Source: Thiorhodovibrio winogradskyi
GTDB lineage: Bacteria; Pseudomonadota; Gammaproteobacteria; Chromatiales; Chromatiaceae
DNA: 64,000 bases
Direction of reading: 5' to 3'
NCBI RefSeq assembly: GCF_036208045.1
Contig: NZ_CP121472.1
Span: 2,429,531 to 2,493,530 of the forward strand
A model generated the notes under the pieces. The model made no database searches, was not told the DNA's origin, and worked only from the letters and a program-made list of their open reading frames with translations. The translations under genes and the position numbers were made by a program. Shown here piece by piece: positions 9,556 through 17,848 of this stretch (position 1 is the first letter of the stretch; each line of letters opens with the position of its first letter).

Positions 9556-10419
9556 ATGAGTTTTGATTTTCCAACCTTTTTGGTCGCCGCGACCGCCGTG
9601 ACCGGTGGCATCTGGTTGCTCGATGTTCTGCTGTGGGCGCCAAAGCGGCGGCTTTTGGCCGAGCATGCGGGGCAGGGTGCTGATACTGACATCACTCCTA
9701 CCGACGCGACGGCGCGGCAGCCAAAAGAACCCATTCTTGTCGAGTACGCCAAGTCCTTTTTTCCGGTGATTTTGGCCGTCTTGCTGTTGCGCTCATTCGT
9801 GGTCGAGCCTTTTCGCATCCCCTCTGGCTCCATGATGCCGACGCTGCTGGTGGGGGATTTTATTCTGGTGAATAAATTCTCCTACGGGCTGCGCTGGCCG
9901 GTGTTGAATGCCAAATTCTGGGACCTGGGCGAGCCACAGCGCGGCGATGTGATGGTGTTTCGCTTCCCCCGGGATGAATCCGTCGATTACATCAAACGTG
10001 TGGTCGGGGTGCCGGGTGATGTCGTTGATTACCGTGGCAAGCATCTCATCATCAATGGTGAACGCATCGCGACCATGCCGCTTGGCACTTACCAGGGTGT
10101 TGGTGCCGGGGAGCGCCTGACCGGGGCCAGCCTGGCCATGGAGAATCTGACCGGTGTCAAACACGATATTTTGTTCAATCCCCGGGTACCCGATCTGGCC
10201 CCCGGCTGCCGTGTGTTGGCCGAGGGTCCTATTACAATTCCCGATGGGCACTATTTTGTCATGGGCGACAATCGCGATAACAGCAACGACAGCCGTTGCT
10301 GGGGGCTGGTGCCCGAGCGAAACCTGGTTGGCAAGGCGTTCGCCATCTGGATGAGCTGGGATGGGGAGCGCAGCGGCTTGCCAATCGCTTTCGGGCGCAT
10401 TGGCAATGTCATTCACTAA
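9556..10419 (+). CDS. lepB: Signal peptidase I LepB
   Basis: Membrane-bound protease that removes signal peptides from exported proteins. Two N-terminal membrane segments (about residues 4-24 and 62-80) are followed by the catalytic motif RIPSGSMMPTL with Ser92, and by the general base Lys147 in YIKRVVGVPGD. The C-terminal box GDNRDNSNDSR is present. The family-like start is MSFDFPTF; a start eight codons upstream is also open. The stop codon sits inside a 10-bp tandem repeat. Co-transcribed with lepA and the DUF4845 gene by spacing. Confidence 0.95.
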   Translation: MSFDFPTFLVAATAVTGGIWLLDVLLWAPKRRLLAEHAGQGADTDITPTDATARQPKEPILVEYAKSFFPVILAVLLLRSFVVEPFRIPSGSMMPTLLVGDFILVNKFSYGLRWPVLNAKFWDLGEPQRGDVMVFRFPRDESVDYIKRVVGVPGDVVDYRGKHLIINGERIATMPLGTYQGVGAGERLTGASLAMENLTGVKHDILFNPRVPDLAPGCRVLAEGPITIPDGHYFVMGDNRDNSNDSRCWGLVPERNLVGKAFAIWMSWDGERSGLPIAFGRIGNVIH

Positions 10420-10443
10420 TGACCACTCATGATCACTCATGAT
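10414..10443. repeat. 10-bp tandem repeat across the lepB stop codon
   Basis: Three units: CACTAATGAC, CACTCATGAT, CACTCATGAT. The first contains the lepB stop TAA overlapping ATG and TGA. The last two copies are identical and each contains ATGA. Confidence 0.85.
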
Positions 10444-10494
10444 TTCTCTTTACTCTACGGTCTGCGTATCAACCGCCACAGGAGGATGCATGGC

Positions 10495-10884
10495 ATGCGT
10501 AGCTTAAGATCCTATCAGCGGGGCATGAGCATGAGCAGCGTCATGCTCATGATCGCGCTCGCGGCTTTTTTCCTGACGCTGCTGTTTAAAATGGGGCCGG
10601 CCTACATGCAGTATTGGCAAGTGCGCTCGGCGCTGGATAAGTTGCTCGAGCAGCCGGAGCTCGGCAAGCAGGGTCCGCATGCGATTCTCTCAGCCATTGA
10701 TAAACAGCTATATATTAATGAGGTGCGCACCGTCAAAAGCGATAGTTTCGAGGTGAAAACGACCAAGGATGGCAAAGGCTGGGATGTCACCGCCAATTAT
10801 GTGGTGCAGCAGCATATCGGTATGAATGTCGATGTGCTGATGACATTCGACTATGCCGTTGTTTTGCCTAAGAAACCCGAATAA
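10495..10884 (+). CDS. DUF4845 membrane protein between lepB and rnc
   Basis: A 129-residue member of the DUF4845 family, which in gammaproteobacteria lies between lepB and rnc. It has one N-terminal membrane helix (about residues 13-34, in SMSSVMLMIALAAFFLTLLFK) and a periplasmic domain. That domain contains the family segments YWQVRSALDKLL and WDVTANYVVQQHIGMNVDV. The ATG giving MRSLRSYQRG was chosen because GGAGG lies 9 nt before it; an ATG nine nt upstream touches that site. Function is not established. The stop codon lies in a 16-bp tandem repeat. Confidence 0.85.
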   Translation: MRSLRSYQRGMSMSSVMLMIALAAFFLTLLFKMGPAYMQYWQVRSALDKLLEQPELGKQGPHAILSAIDKQLYINEVRTVKSDSFEVKTTKDGKGWDVTANYVVQQHIGMNVDVLMTFDYAVVLPKKPE

Positions 10885-10923
10885 AGCCAAGCCTGAATAA
10901 AGCCAAACCCGAATAAAGCCTAG
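10876..10923. repeat. 16-bp tandem repeat across the DUF4845 stop codon
   Basis: Three near-identical units, consensus CCYGAATAAAGCCAAR. The gene's TAA stop is in unit 1. The lepB-side frame then meets TGA and TAG in the later units. The array ends 16 nt before the rnc start. Confidence 0.85.
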
Positions 10924-10939
10924 GAATGAAAATCCACCC

Positions 10940-11641
10940 GTGAAGCGCTCGCTCGCGCCCTTGCTGAACCACCTCAGTGACCGGCCGCCTGAACATCCGG
11001 AGCTGTTCGAGCAGGCACTGACGCACCGCAGCGCGGGCCGCCACAACAATGAGCGCCTGGAATTTCTCGGCGATGCCTTGCTGGGATTTGTGATTGCCGA
11101 GGCGCTTTGGCGGCGATTTCCAAACGCCGACGAGGGCCGCCTGACACGCGCGCGTGCCTCCCTGGTCAAGCAGGAATCCCTCGCCGAACGGGCACGAGCG
11201 CTGGCGCTTGGTGACTATCTGCGCATGGGCTCGGGAGAGATCCGCACCGGCGGGCACGCGCGCGACTCCATTCTCTCCGATGCTTTCGAGGCCTTGCTTG
11301 GTGCCTACTATCTTGATCGGGGCTTTGACGATGCCAGGGCATTGATTCTGCGTTTATTCGATCAGGGCCTGGATCGGGCGGCACAGAGCGCCCCGGCCAA
11401 GGATCCGAAAACCCGCTTGCAGGAAGCCCTGCAGGCCGCCCAGCGCGAGTTGCCAGAGTATGAGGTGATTGAGGTGAGCGGCAAACCGCATCAACGCCAC
11501 TTCGTGGTGCGCTGTCTGCTGTCGGATACCGCCGAGCAGACCCAAGGCACCGGGCCCAGCCGCCGACGCGCTGAACAGCAGGCCGCCGAGGCCATGTTAT
11601 CCCTGCTGGCTGGCGTTGACCTGAAGGCGGCGTATGACTGA
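10940..11641 (+). CDS. rnc: Ribonuclease III
   Basis: Double-strand-specific endoribonuclease that processes rRNA precursors and structured mRNAs. The signature NNERLEFLGDALLG is at residues 36-49, with metal ligands Glu41 and Asp45, and the second acidic site is in SDAFEALLGAYYLD. The C-terminal double-stranded RNA-binding domain starts near residue 155 (DPKTRLQEALQA). The 233-residue length is typical. The start is GTG; a nearby ATG runs into a stop after five codons. It overlaps era by 8 nt, the usual rnc-era coupling. Confidence 0.95.
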   Translation: MKRSLAPLLNHLSDRPPEHPELFEQALTHRSAGRHNNERLEFLGDALLGFVIAEALWRRFPNADEGRLTRARASLVKQESLAERARALALGDYLRMGSGEIRTGGHARDSILSDAFEALLGAYYLDRGFDDARALILRLFDQGLDRAAQSAPAKDPKTRLQEALQAAQRELPEYEVIEVSGKPHQRHFVVRCLLSDTAEQTQGTGPSRRRAEQQAAEAMLSLLAGVDLKAAYD

Positions 11642-12539
11642 GCATACCAATCGCTGCGGCGCCATCGCCCTGGTGGGGCGTCCCAATGTGGGCAAGTCAA
11701 GTCTGCTCAATCGTCTGCTGGGGCAGAAGCTATCGATTACCTCGCACAAGGCGCAGACCACCCGGGATGCCATTGTCGGCATTAAGACGCGCGACGGTGG
11801 GCAGCTCGTTTTTGTCGATACCCCAGGCATTCATGATCGCAGCGATCATGCGCTCAATCGCAAGTTGAATCGCGCCGCGCGCGCGGCCATCACCGATGTC
11901 GATCTCGCCGTGCTGGTGGTCGAAGCTGTGAAATTTGGTCCCGAGGATGCACTGGCCTTGCGCGCACTGGCCGATGCGCATGCACCTGTGATCGCGGTCA
12001 TTAACAAGATCGATCTGCTCGACCACAAGGAAAAGCTGCTGCCTTTCCTGCACGGACTTGCGGAGCGTCATTCTTTCCAATGCTTGGTGCCCGTATCCGC
12101 CCGCACCGCGGACGGGCTTGATCGGCTTGAGCAGGAACTGCTCGCGCGGCTACCCGTCGGGGATAACTGGTTTCCGGAGGATCAACTCACCGACTGCTCA
12201 TCGCGCTTTCTCGCCGCCGAACTGATTCGCGAGCAGCTCGTGCGTCGCTATGGAGACGAATTACCCTATCAGACCACGGTCACCATCGAGCGTTTTCAGG
12301 AAGAACCCAGTCGCTATCGCATCAATGCCCTGATCTGGGTCGAACGCGACTCCCAGAAGGCAATTCTTATCGGCCATCGCGGCGAGGCATTGAAAGCCAC
12401 GGCCACGGCGGCGCGCGCGGCCATGCAGCGGCTATTCGATACCCCGGTTCATCTCGAGCTGTGGATTAAGGTGAGGAAGGGCTGGACGCGCGACGAGACG
12501 GCTTTGCGGGATTTGACATCCGCCGATGCGCGCCTTTGA
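11634..12539 (+). CDS. era: GTPase Era
   Basis: Essential GTPase that binds 16S rRNA and helps 30S subunit assembly. It has the G1 loop GRPNVGKSS (residues 16-24), G3 DTPGIHD and G4 NKIDLLD. The C-terminal KH domain follows, with IWVERDSQKAILIGHRGEALK. The 301-residue length is standard. Overlaps rnc. The stop codon is part of a 13-bp tandem repeat in which each unit reads TTTGATG. Confidence 0.96.
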   Translation: MTEHTNRCGAIALVGRPNVGKSSLLNRLLGQKLSITSHKAQTTRDAIVGIKTRDGGQLVFVDTPGIHDRSDHALNRKLNRAARAAITDVDLAVLVVEAVKFGPEDALALRALADAHAPVIAVINKIDLLDHKEKLLPFLHGLAERHSFQCLVPVSARTADGLDRLEQELLARLPVGDNWFPEDQLTDCSSRFLAAELIREQLVRRYGDELPYQTTVTIERFQEEPSRYRINALIWVERDSQKAILIGHRGEALKATATAARAAMQRLFDTPVHLELWIKVRKGWTRDETALRDLTSADARL

Positions 12540-12571
12540 TGCGCCCCTTTGATGTGCCCCTTTGATGTGCG
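12533..12571. repeat. 13-bp tandem repeat across the era stop codon
   Basis: Three units: CCTTTGATGCGCC, CCTTTGATGTGCC, CCTTTGATGTGCG. The era stop TGA is in the first. Each unit holds a TGATG stop/start overlap. The array ends 13 nt before recO. Confidence 0.85.
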
Positions 12572-12584
12572 AGCTGTCTGACGC

Positions 12585-13319
12585 ATGCAAATTTCCCTGC
12601 AACGCGGTTTCGTCCTGCACCGTCGCCCCTATGCCAACACCAGCCTGCTGCTTGAGCTGTTCACAGCCGAGCATGGGCGTCTGGCGACACTGGCCAAGGG
12701 TGCCAAGCGGTCAAAGTCCACGCAGGCGGCACTCTTGCAACCCTTTCAGCCCCTGTGGCTTGCTTGGACCGGTCGTGGTGAGGTCAAAACACTCACCCGC
12801 GCTGAAGCCGCTGGGCGCGCGCTCGGTCTGATCGGTACCAATCTCTACTGCGGCTTTTATGTGAACGAACTCCTGATGCGGCTCTGGCCCCGTCAGGAGG
12901 CGCCGGAGAGCTTGTTTTCCGCCTATCAGATGGTGCTCGACGCCTTAACTCGCTCCGATCCGCCCGATCTTGGCCTGCGTCAGTTCGAACTCAGCCTGCT
13001 GGCCGCCATGGGCTATGCGTTGGACTTGACTCGGCTGGCCGATGAGAATGTCGCGGTTCGCCCAGGCGAGCATTACCTTCTCTTCCCCGATCAAGGTCTG
13101 CGGCGCGCACTGGCACCGGGGCCAGCATCGGTCAGCGGAGAGACTCTGGGGCGTCTTGTCCGTGGCGAGGCACTGGAGCCGCAACATCGGCGCGAAGCCA
13201 AAACGCTGTTACGACGGGCACTGGCGCCGCATCTGGGCAACAAACCGCTGCGCAGCCGCGAGCTGTTTCGGTCTCTGCCAAGTCAGGAACCAAGCGCTGG
13301 CGAAGCCAAGGCCAGCTAA
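12585..13319 (+). CDS. recO: DNA repair protein RecO
   Basis: Loads RecA onto SSB-coated single-stranded DNA in the RecFOR pathway. The N-terminal OB fold has the typical [22 protein letters not shown] start and [12 protein letters not shown]. The central helical part has [22 protein letters not shown] and [18 protein letters not shown]. The zinc-binding cysteines found in some relatives are absent, as is normal in gammaproteobacteria. Length 244 residues. Conserved era-recO-pdxJ order. Confidence 0.93.
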   Translation: MQISLQRGFVLHRRPYANTSLLLELFTAEHGRLATLAKGAKRSKSTQAALLQPFQPLWLAWTGRGEVKTLTRAEAAGRALGLIGTNLYCGFYVNELLMRLWPRQEAPESLFSAYQMVLDALTRSDPPDLGLRQFELSLLAAMGYALDLTRLADENVAVRPGEHYLLFPDQGLRRALAPGPASVSGETLGRLVRGEALEPQHRREAKTLLRRALAPHLGNKPLRSRELFRSLPSQEPSAGEAKAS

Positions 13320-13351
13320 AAGCCTAAAAGCCGAACACCTAACAGCTCAAC
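13314..13351. repeat. Degenerate 7-8 bp tandem repeat across the recO stop codon
   Basis: Five imperfect units run in series: AGCTAAA, AGCCTAAA, AGCCGAAC, ACCTAAC, AGCTCAAC. The recO TAA is in the first. Degenerate, hence lower confidence. Confidence 0.5.
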
Positions 13352-13386
13352 ACCCTCCAGCAAAACAATACACGGAGAAGCAATTC

Positions 13387-14154
13387 ATGCATGATCAGGC
13401 CGGGTCATCCATCCTGCTGGGTGTCAACATTGACCACGTTGCAACCCTGCGCCAGGCGCGCGGCACCCGCTACCCGGAGCCCCTGCAAGCGGCGCTGTTG
13501 GCCGAGCAGGCCGGGGCCGATGCCATCACCCTGCATCTGCGCGAGGATCGCCGCCACATTCAGGATCGCGATGTCGCATTGCTGGCGCAAAGTCTGCAAA
13601 GCCGTATGAACCTGGAAATGGCCGCGACGCCGGAGATGATCCGCATCGCCTGCCAGTATCGTCCCAGCGACTGCTGCCTGGTGCCGGAACGCCGCGAGGA
13701 ACTGACCACCGAAGGCGGGCTGGAGGTGGCCAGCCAGCGGCCGCGCATGCAGGAGGTTTGCACCGAACTGGCCGAAGCGGGTGTGCGGGTCTCTCTTTTT
13801 ATCGATGCCGAGCCGGAGCAGATTCAAGCTGCCGCCGAGGTGGGTGCGCCTGTCATCGAACTCCACACCGGACATTATGCCGACGCCAAGGACCGGTCGG
13901 CGCGCGCCGCCCAATGGCAGCGCCTGGCCGAGGGTGTCCGCCAAGGCCAGTCACTCGGCTTGCAGGTCAACGCCGGCCACGGGCTTGATTACCACAATGT
14001 CTCGGCCATCGCCGCCATCCCCGGCATTCGCGAGCTGAACATTGGCCATTCCATTGTCGCGCGCGCGCTTTTTACGGGATTCGAGCGTGCCGTGGCCGAG
14101 ATGAAAGCGCGAATGCGCGCCGCCCGGGCCAGCGCGGACGGGCAGGGCGCCTAA
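13387..14154 (+). CDS. pdxJ: Pyridoxine 5'-phosphate synthase PdxJ
   Basis: Condenses 1-deoxy-D-xylulose 5-phosphate with 3-amino-2-oxopropyl phosphate to form pyridoxine 5'-phosphate (DXP-dependent vitamin B6 pathway). The 255-residue TIM barrel begins [17 protein letters not shown] and contains [31 protein letters not shown] and [11 protein letters not shown], all family hallmarks. A long open frame reaches upstream, but the ATG after GGAGAAGCAATTC fits both the family and a ribosome site. Confidence 0.96.
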   Translation: MHDQAGSSILLGVNIDHVATLRQARGTRYPEPLQAALLAEQAGADAITLHLREDRRHIQDRDVALLAQSLQSRMNLEMAATPEMIRIACQYRPSDCCLVPERREELTTEGGLEVASQRPRMQEVCTELAEAGVRVSLFIDAEPEQIQAAAEVGAPVIELHTGHYADAKDRSARAAQWQRLAEGVRQGQSLGLQVNAGHGLDYHNVSAIAAIPGIRELNIGHSIVARALFTGFERAVAEMKARMRAARASADGQGA

Positions 14155-14230
14155 ACCGAAAAAGAGCGGCGCCCGAGAGTCCCGCGCGGTTGCGACCCTC
14201 AACAAGAACCGATCAAGCGCCGCTTTCGGT
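14155..14230. terminator. Convergent terminator between pdxJ and tal
   Basis: Inverted arms ACCGAA...AGCGGCGC (14155-14172) and GCGCCGCTTTCGGT (14217-14230) flank a 44-nt loop. The right arm lies inside the last codons of the converging transaldolase gene. It could end both transcripts; the long loop makes this less certain. Confidence 0.45.
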
Positions 14231-15181
14231 CTCGCGCGCGAAGGCCTCGAGCTTGTGGGTATCAGCGGTGAACAGCCGAATTCCCTCGGCCAGCTTTTCG
14301 GTCGCCATGGCGACTTCATTCAGCCCCCAACGGAAGGCTTTTTCATCAAAGTTCACCCGTTCAATGTCCATGGCGCGCGCCGCCGCGGCATCGAGCTTGC
14401 GCGCGACCGGACCCTCCAGGCCGGACAACTCATCCAGCAGAGCAGGGGAGATGGTCAGATAATCGCAGCCGGCCAGCGCCAGAATTTCATCGCGATTGCG
14501 GAAGCTCGCGCCCATCACCACGGTGTCATAGCCATGGCGCTTGTAGTAATTGAAAATCCGCCTGACTGACAGCACGCCGGGATCCTCATCGGCCGGATAA
14601 CCCTCCACATGCTCGGCGGCCTTATACCAGTCGAGAATACGCCCGACGAAAGGCGAGATCAGGGTCACTCCGGCATCGGCACAGGCCACCGCCTGCGGGA
14701 AGCTGAACAAGAGCGTGAGATTGCAATGAATGCCGCTTCGCTCGAGCTCGGCCGCGGCCTGGATGCCTTCCCAGGTCGAGGCAATCTTGAACAGCACCCG
14801 GGTGCTTGGGTCAACGCCAATCTCACGGTAAAGTTCCACCAGCCGCTCGGCACGGGCAATGGTGCCTTCCGTGTCAAAGGATAAGCGTGCATCGATCTCG
14901 GTCGAAACCCGACCGGGAACAATGTTCAAAATCTCCTGACCGAAGTTGACCGCCAGCTTGTCCATGATCCAGCGCGTTTGTTCGTCGCTGTCGCCGCCCT
15001 TGGCCTGACCGTATGCCAGGGCATCCTCGAGCAGATGCCGGTATCCCGGAATTTGCGCCGCCTTGTAGAGCAAGGACGGGTTGGTGGTGGCATCCTGCGG
15101 CTTGTAGGCGGCGATGGATTCGAAATCACCGGTGTCGGCGACTACTGTCGTCATGGTCTTGAGCTGGTCGAGCTGATTCAT
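14213..15181 (-). CDS. tal: Transaldolase
   Basis: Transfers a dihydroxyacetone unit between sugar phosphates in the pentose phosphate pathway. The 322-residue length and the segments [38 protein letters not shown] and [10 protein letters not shown] (with the Schiff-base Lys) match the TalA/TalB class. Further in are [33 protein letters not shown] and [12 protein letters not shown]. The ATG giving [10 protein letters not shown] fits the family; a start nine codons earlier is open. It converges on pdxJ and is divergent from hflKC. Confidence 0.96.
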   Translation of the reverse strand: MNQLDQLKTMTTVVADTGDFESIAAYKPQDATTNPSLLYKAAQIPGYRHLLEDALAYGQAKGGDSDEQTRWIMDKLAVNFGQEILNIVPGRVSTEIDARLSFDTEGTIARAERLVELYREIGVDPSTRVLFKIASTWEGIQAAAELERSGIHCNLTLLFSFPQAVACADAGVTLISPFVGRILDWYKAAEHVEGYPADEDPGVLSVRRIFNYYKRHGYDTVVMGASFRNRDEILALAGCDYLTISPALLDELSGLEGPVARKLDAAAARAMDIERVNFDEKAFRWGLNEVAMATEKLAEGIRLFTADTHKLEAFARETESGA

Positions 15182-15624
15182 AAGGGCTCCAAAATTTTGT
15201 CGGGACAAGAAAAAAACGATTGCATCGACCTTGGATAATAGGGCTTTTCATCAGCGATTGAAGTGTCAGCATGGTTACAATGCGGCCAGACTCGGACAGC
15301 CCCATCCAGATCCGCGTCCGTTGAATTGTTCGGGGGTGTCCACCAGCGCATTGGCCAGTCGCACTGAATCCCAGCCGTCGCGGACGCCTGACCCATGCCG
15401 CGCGCCAAGCGCGCTATCGCCAGCGTCAGCGCGAAAAAGAGACGTAACAGTGTTCACTGCAGGCGATTCTTCCGGGATCAATTTGTGAAAGTCCATGATT
15501 TGAACTCAAGATCACCTGTTCAGCCCGCGTGTGGGCAGGTGTTCGAAAGTCCATGTTCATTGGGTATATGATGGGTCAGGTGGATGCGGATCATCCGCTC
15601 CCTTATCCAGCAGGAGACAAGCCC
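15182..15624. other. Intergenic region between tal and hflK
   Basis: About 440 bp that must hold the promoters of the two divergent genes. I see no supported gene. It contains an 11-bp direct repeat, GAAAGTCCATG, at 15487-15497 and 15545-15555. Between the copies is an imperfect hairpin (CACCT/AGGTG outer arms, GCCC/GGGC inner arms) at 15513-15541. A 73-codon frame reads leftward from 15496 but has no recognisable domain. Confidence 0.5.
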
Positions 15625-16698
15625 ATGATTCAGTCAGTCAGGCCCCCAGGTAGTGGCCCGTCTGGGCCGCCGGATCTTGAAGCTCTGGTGAGCCCCTTCC
15701 TCGGCCGGTTCGGCAGTGGACCGGGCAAGCGGCCGCTCAAGATGATTATCATCGCCGTCATCGTCGCGCTCGCGCTGCTCTGGGGGGTGCTCTCCTCATG
15801 GTACACGGTGCAGCCGGAAGAGCGCGCCGTGGTCAAGCGCTTTGGAGCCGTGATCGGCATTAATGATCCAGGTCTGCACTTCAAGATCCCTTTCGGCGTC
15901 GATACCGTGCAGTTTGTTGCCACCGAGCGGGTATTGAAGCAGGAGTTTGGTTTTCGCACCGCCGGCACCGGAGAGGGTGGGCGCACCACCTACAGCGCCC
16001 AGCAGTTCGAGGACGAATCCCTGATGCTGACCGGCGATCTCAACATGATCGATGTGGAATGGGTGGTGCAATATCGCATCAGTGATCCGATCAAGTTCCT
16101 CTACCGGATGCGCGAGCCAACCCGCACGCTGCGCGATATCTCGGAGTCGGTCATGCGGCGCATCGTCGGCAACATGCTCGGGTCCGAGGTACTGACGGTC
16201 GGGCGTGTCGAGATCCAGCAGAAGGCCGGTGAGGAGATTCAGGCGCTGATGGATGCCTATGATGCAGGGATTCGCATCAACACCGTCGAGATGCAGGACG
16301 TGGTGCCGCCGCCGGCCGTGCAACCGGCCTTCAACGAGGTCAATGAGGCGCGCCAAGAGCGCGAGCGCATGATCAACGAGGCACAGAAGCGCGTGAATCA
16401 GGAGATTCCGAATGCCGAGGGCGCGGCGCTGCGCACTGTCGCCGAGGCCGAGGGTTATGCGACCGAAAGGGTCAATCGCGCCGAGGGCGAGAGCACGCGC
16501 TTCTCCGCGGTGCTCGCCGAATACCAGCAGGCACCGGAAGTGACTCGCTCGCGACTCTATCTCGAGACCCTCAACATGGTGCTGCCGAGGATTGGCCAGG
16601 TGGTGGTGGTGCAGGATAGCCAGATGAGCCCCTTGCCCTTGCTCGACCTCAATCGCTCAACCGCGCCGATCCAAACAAAGACCGGAGGTGGTCAATGA
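15625..16698 (+). CDS. hflK: FtsH protease modulator HflK
   Basis: SPFH/prohibitin-family membrane protein that forms the HflKC complex around the FtsH protease. Residues 1-40 are a Pro/Gly-rich cytoplasmic leader and the single membrane helix spans about 41-60. Next come the conserved WYTVQPEERAVVKRFGAV and PGLHFKIPFGVD segments of the band-7 domain. The region after residue 230 is Glu/Arg/Ala-rich helix. The ATG giving MIQSVRPPGS has a GGAG site 9 nt upstream and was preferred over earlier starts. It overlaps hflC by 4 nt. Confidence 0.94.
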   Translation: MIQSVRPPGSGPSGPPDLEALVSPFLGRFGSGPGKRPLKMIIIAVIVALALLWGVLSSWYTVQPEERAVVKRFGAVIGINDPGLHFKIPFGVDTVQFVATERVLKQEFGFRTAGTGEGGRTTYSAQQFEDESLMLTGDLNMIDVEWVVQYRISDPIKFLYRMREPTRTLRDISESVMRRIVGNMLGSEVLTVGRVEIQQKAGEEIQALMDAYDAGIRINTVEMQDVVPPPAVQPAFNEVNEARQERERMINEAQKRVNQEIPNAEGAALRTVAEAEGYATERVNRAEGESTRFSAVLAEYQQAPEVTRSRLYLETLNMVLPRIGQVVVVQDSQMSPLPLLDLNRSTAPIQTKTGGGQ

Positions 16699-17639
16699 AA
16701 GCGATCCTGACCGTCCTTGTGGCGCTGGTATTGCTCGCCGCAAGTGCCACCATGCTCTATACCCTTGATGAGGCCGATCAGGCCATCATCGTGCAGTTTG
16801 GGCAACCCATTGGTGGTGTGATTACGGAACCTGGTCTGAAGGTCAAGCTGCCGTGGCAGGACGTGCGTTACTTCGATAAGCGCCTGCTGGTCTGGGATGG
16901 CGATGTGACCCAGATTCCGACCCTGGGTCGTGAGTTCATCCTGGTGGACACCACCGCGCGCTGGCGCATTGCCGACCCGCTGTTGTTCCTGACCAGTGTC
17001 CGCGACGAGTCTGGGGCACGAACGCGCCTCGATGACATCATCGACTCGGTGGTGCGCGACATGGTCTCATCCACCGAACTGGAGGAAATCGTGCGCTCCA
17101 AGGACTGGGAGGTCAATGTCGAGGATCTCGAGGATCCGACCCTGGCCGAGCGCGGCGATGTGAACCTGGAGATGCAGCCTAAGCTCGGCCGAGAGCTGCT
17201 GGAGCAGGAGATCCTGACGCGTGCCCGCGCCTCGATGCCGGCACTCGGCATCGAGCTCGACGATGTGCGCATCAAGCGCGTGAACTACATCAATTCGGTG
17301 CGCCAGCAGGTGGAGCAGCGCATGATCGCCGAGCGCCAGTCCATCGCCGAGCGCTTCCGCTCCGAGGGGCGTGGGCGCAGCCAGGAGATTCTTGGCAACA
17401 TGGAGCGGGACTTGCGTCGCATCCGCTCAGTCGCCGCGCGCGAGGCCGAGGAGATTCGCGGCAACGCGGACGCCGAGGCGACGCGCATCTATGGTGTCGC
17501 CTTTGGAGCTGATCCCGAGTTCTATTCCTTCTTTCGCACCCTGGAGAGCTACCAGGCCCTGGGCGCTAACAGCACCCTGATGCTTCGCGCGGACTCTGAC
17601 TTTTTTCGCTATCTGGAACAATCCCAGCGGCTGAAGTGA
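16695..17639 (+). CDS. hflC: FtsH protease modulator HflC
   Basis: Partner of HflK in the membrane-anchored HflKC complex. It has an N-terminal membrane helix (residues 4-22) followed by the band-7 domain: LDEADQAIIVQFGQPIG, PGLKVKLPWQDVRYFDKRLL and VDTTARWRIADPLLF. The helical part has INSVRQQVEQRMIAERQSIAERFRSEGRG and the family end AFGADPEFYSFFRTLESYQ. The 314-residue length is near the usual 330. Translationally coupled to hflK through an ATGA overlap. Confidence 0.95.
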   Translation: MKAILTVLVALVLLAASATMLYTLDEADQAIIVQFGQPIGGVITEPGLKVKLPWQDVRYFDKRLLVWDGDVTQIPTLGREFILVDTTARWRIADPLLFLTSVRDESGARTRLDDIIDSVVRDMVSSTELEEIVRSKDWEVNVEDLEDPTLAERGDVNLEMQPKLGRELLEQEILTRARASMPALGIELDDVRIKRVNYINSVRQQVEQRMIAERQSIAERFRSEGRGRSQEILGNMERDLRRIRSVAAREAEEIRGNADAEATRIYGVAFGADPEFYSFFRTLESYQALGANSTLMLRADSDFFRYLEQSQRLK

Positions 17640-17674
17640 TCACGGCCAAATACAGTGGGAGCATTCATTGGAAA

Positions 17675-17759
17675 CAGCAATTCCAATTTTCGTTTTCCAG
17701 CGTCCGGTTGTCGGCCCGGTTATCTACACCACATGAAACACCCAAATTTGGAATTGCTG
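17675..17759. repeat. Inverted repeat downstream of hflC
   Basis: CAGCAATTCCAA at 17675-17686 has its exact reverse complement, TTGGAATTGCTG, at 17748-17759, with 61 nt between. CATTGG lies beside both arms in the same orientation. It is between hflC and the converging SDR gene. It could be a terminator structure or a remnant of a small repeat element. Confidence 0.5.
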
Positions 17760-17848
17760 CATTGGAAGACTCCAGTTGACGTGCATTTTTGTTCCCGCAG
17801 GGGGACAGGTGTCCTGTGGCAGTTTGGTCTGGTGCTGATGGGTTCTTA

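Noticed and set aside
7637-9643. 668-codon frame antisense to lepA
   Set aside because: It is a shadow of lepA, whose sense product is a full-length, motif-perfect LepA.
12539-12584. Alternative recO starts at the ATGs in the era repeat
   Set aside because: The one ATG in the recO frame meets a TGA before the recO start; family N-terminus matches 12585.
15275-15496. 73-codon leftward frame between tal and hflK
   Set aside because: No recognisable domain, no clear ribosome site, and it lies where two divergent promoters are expected.
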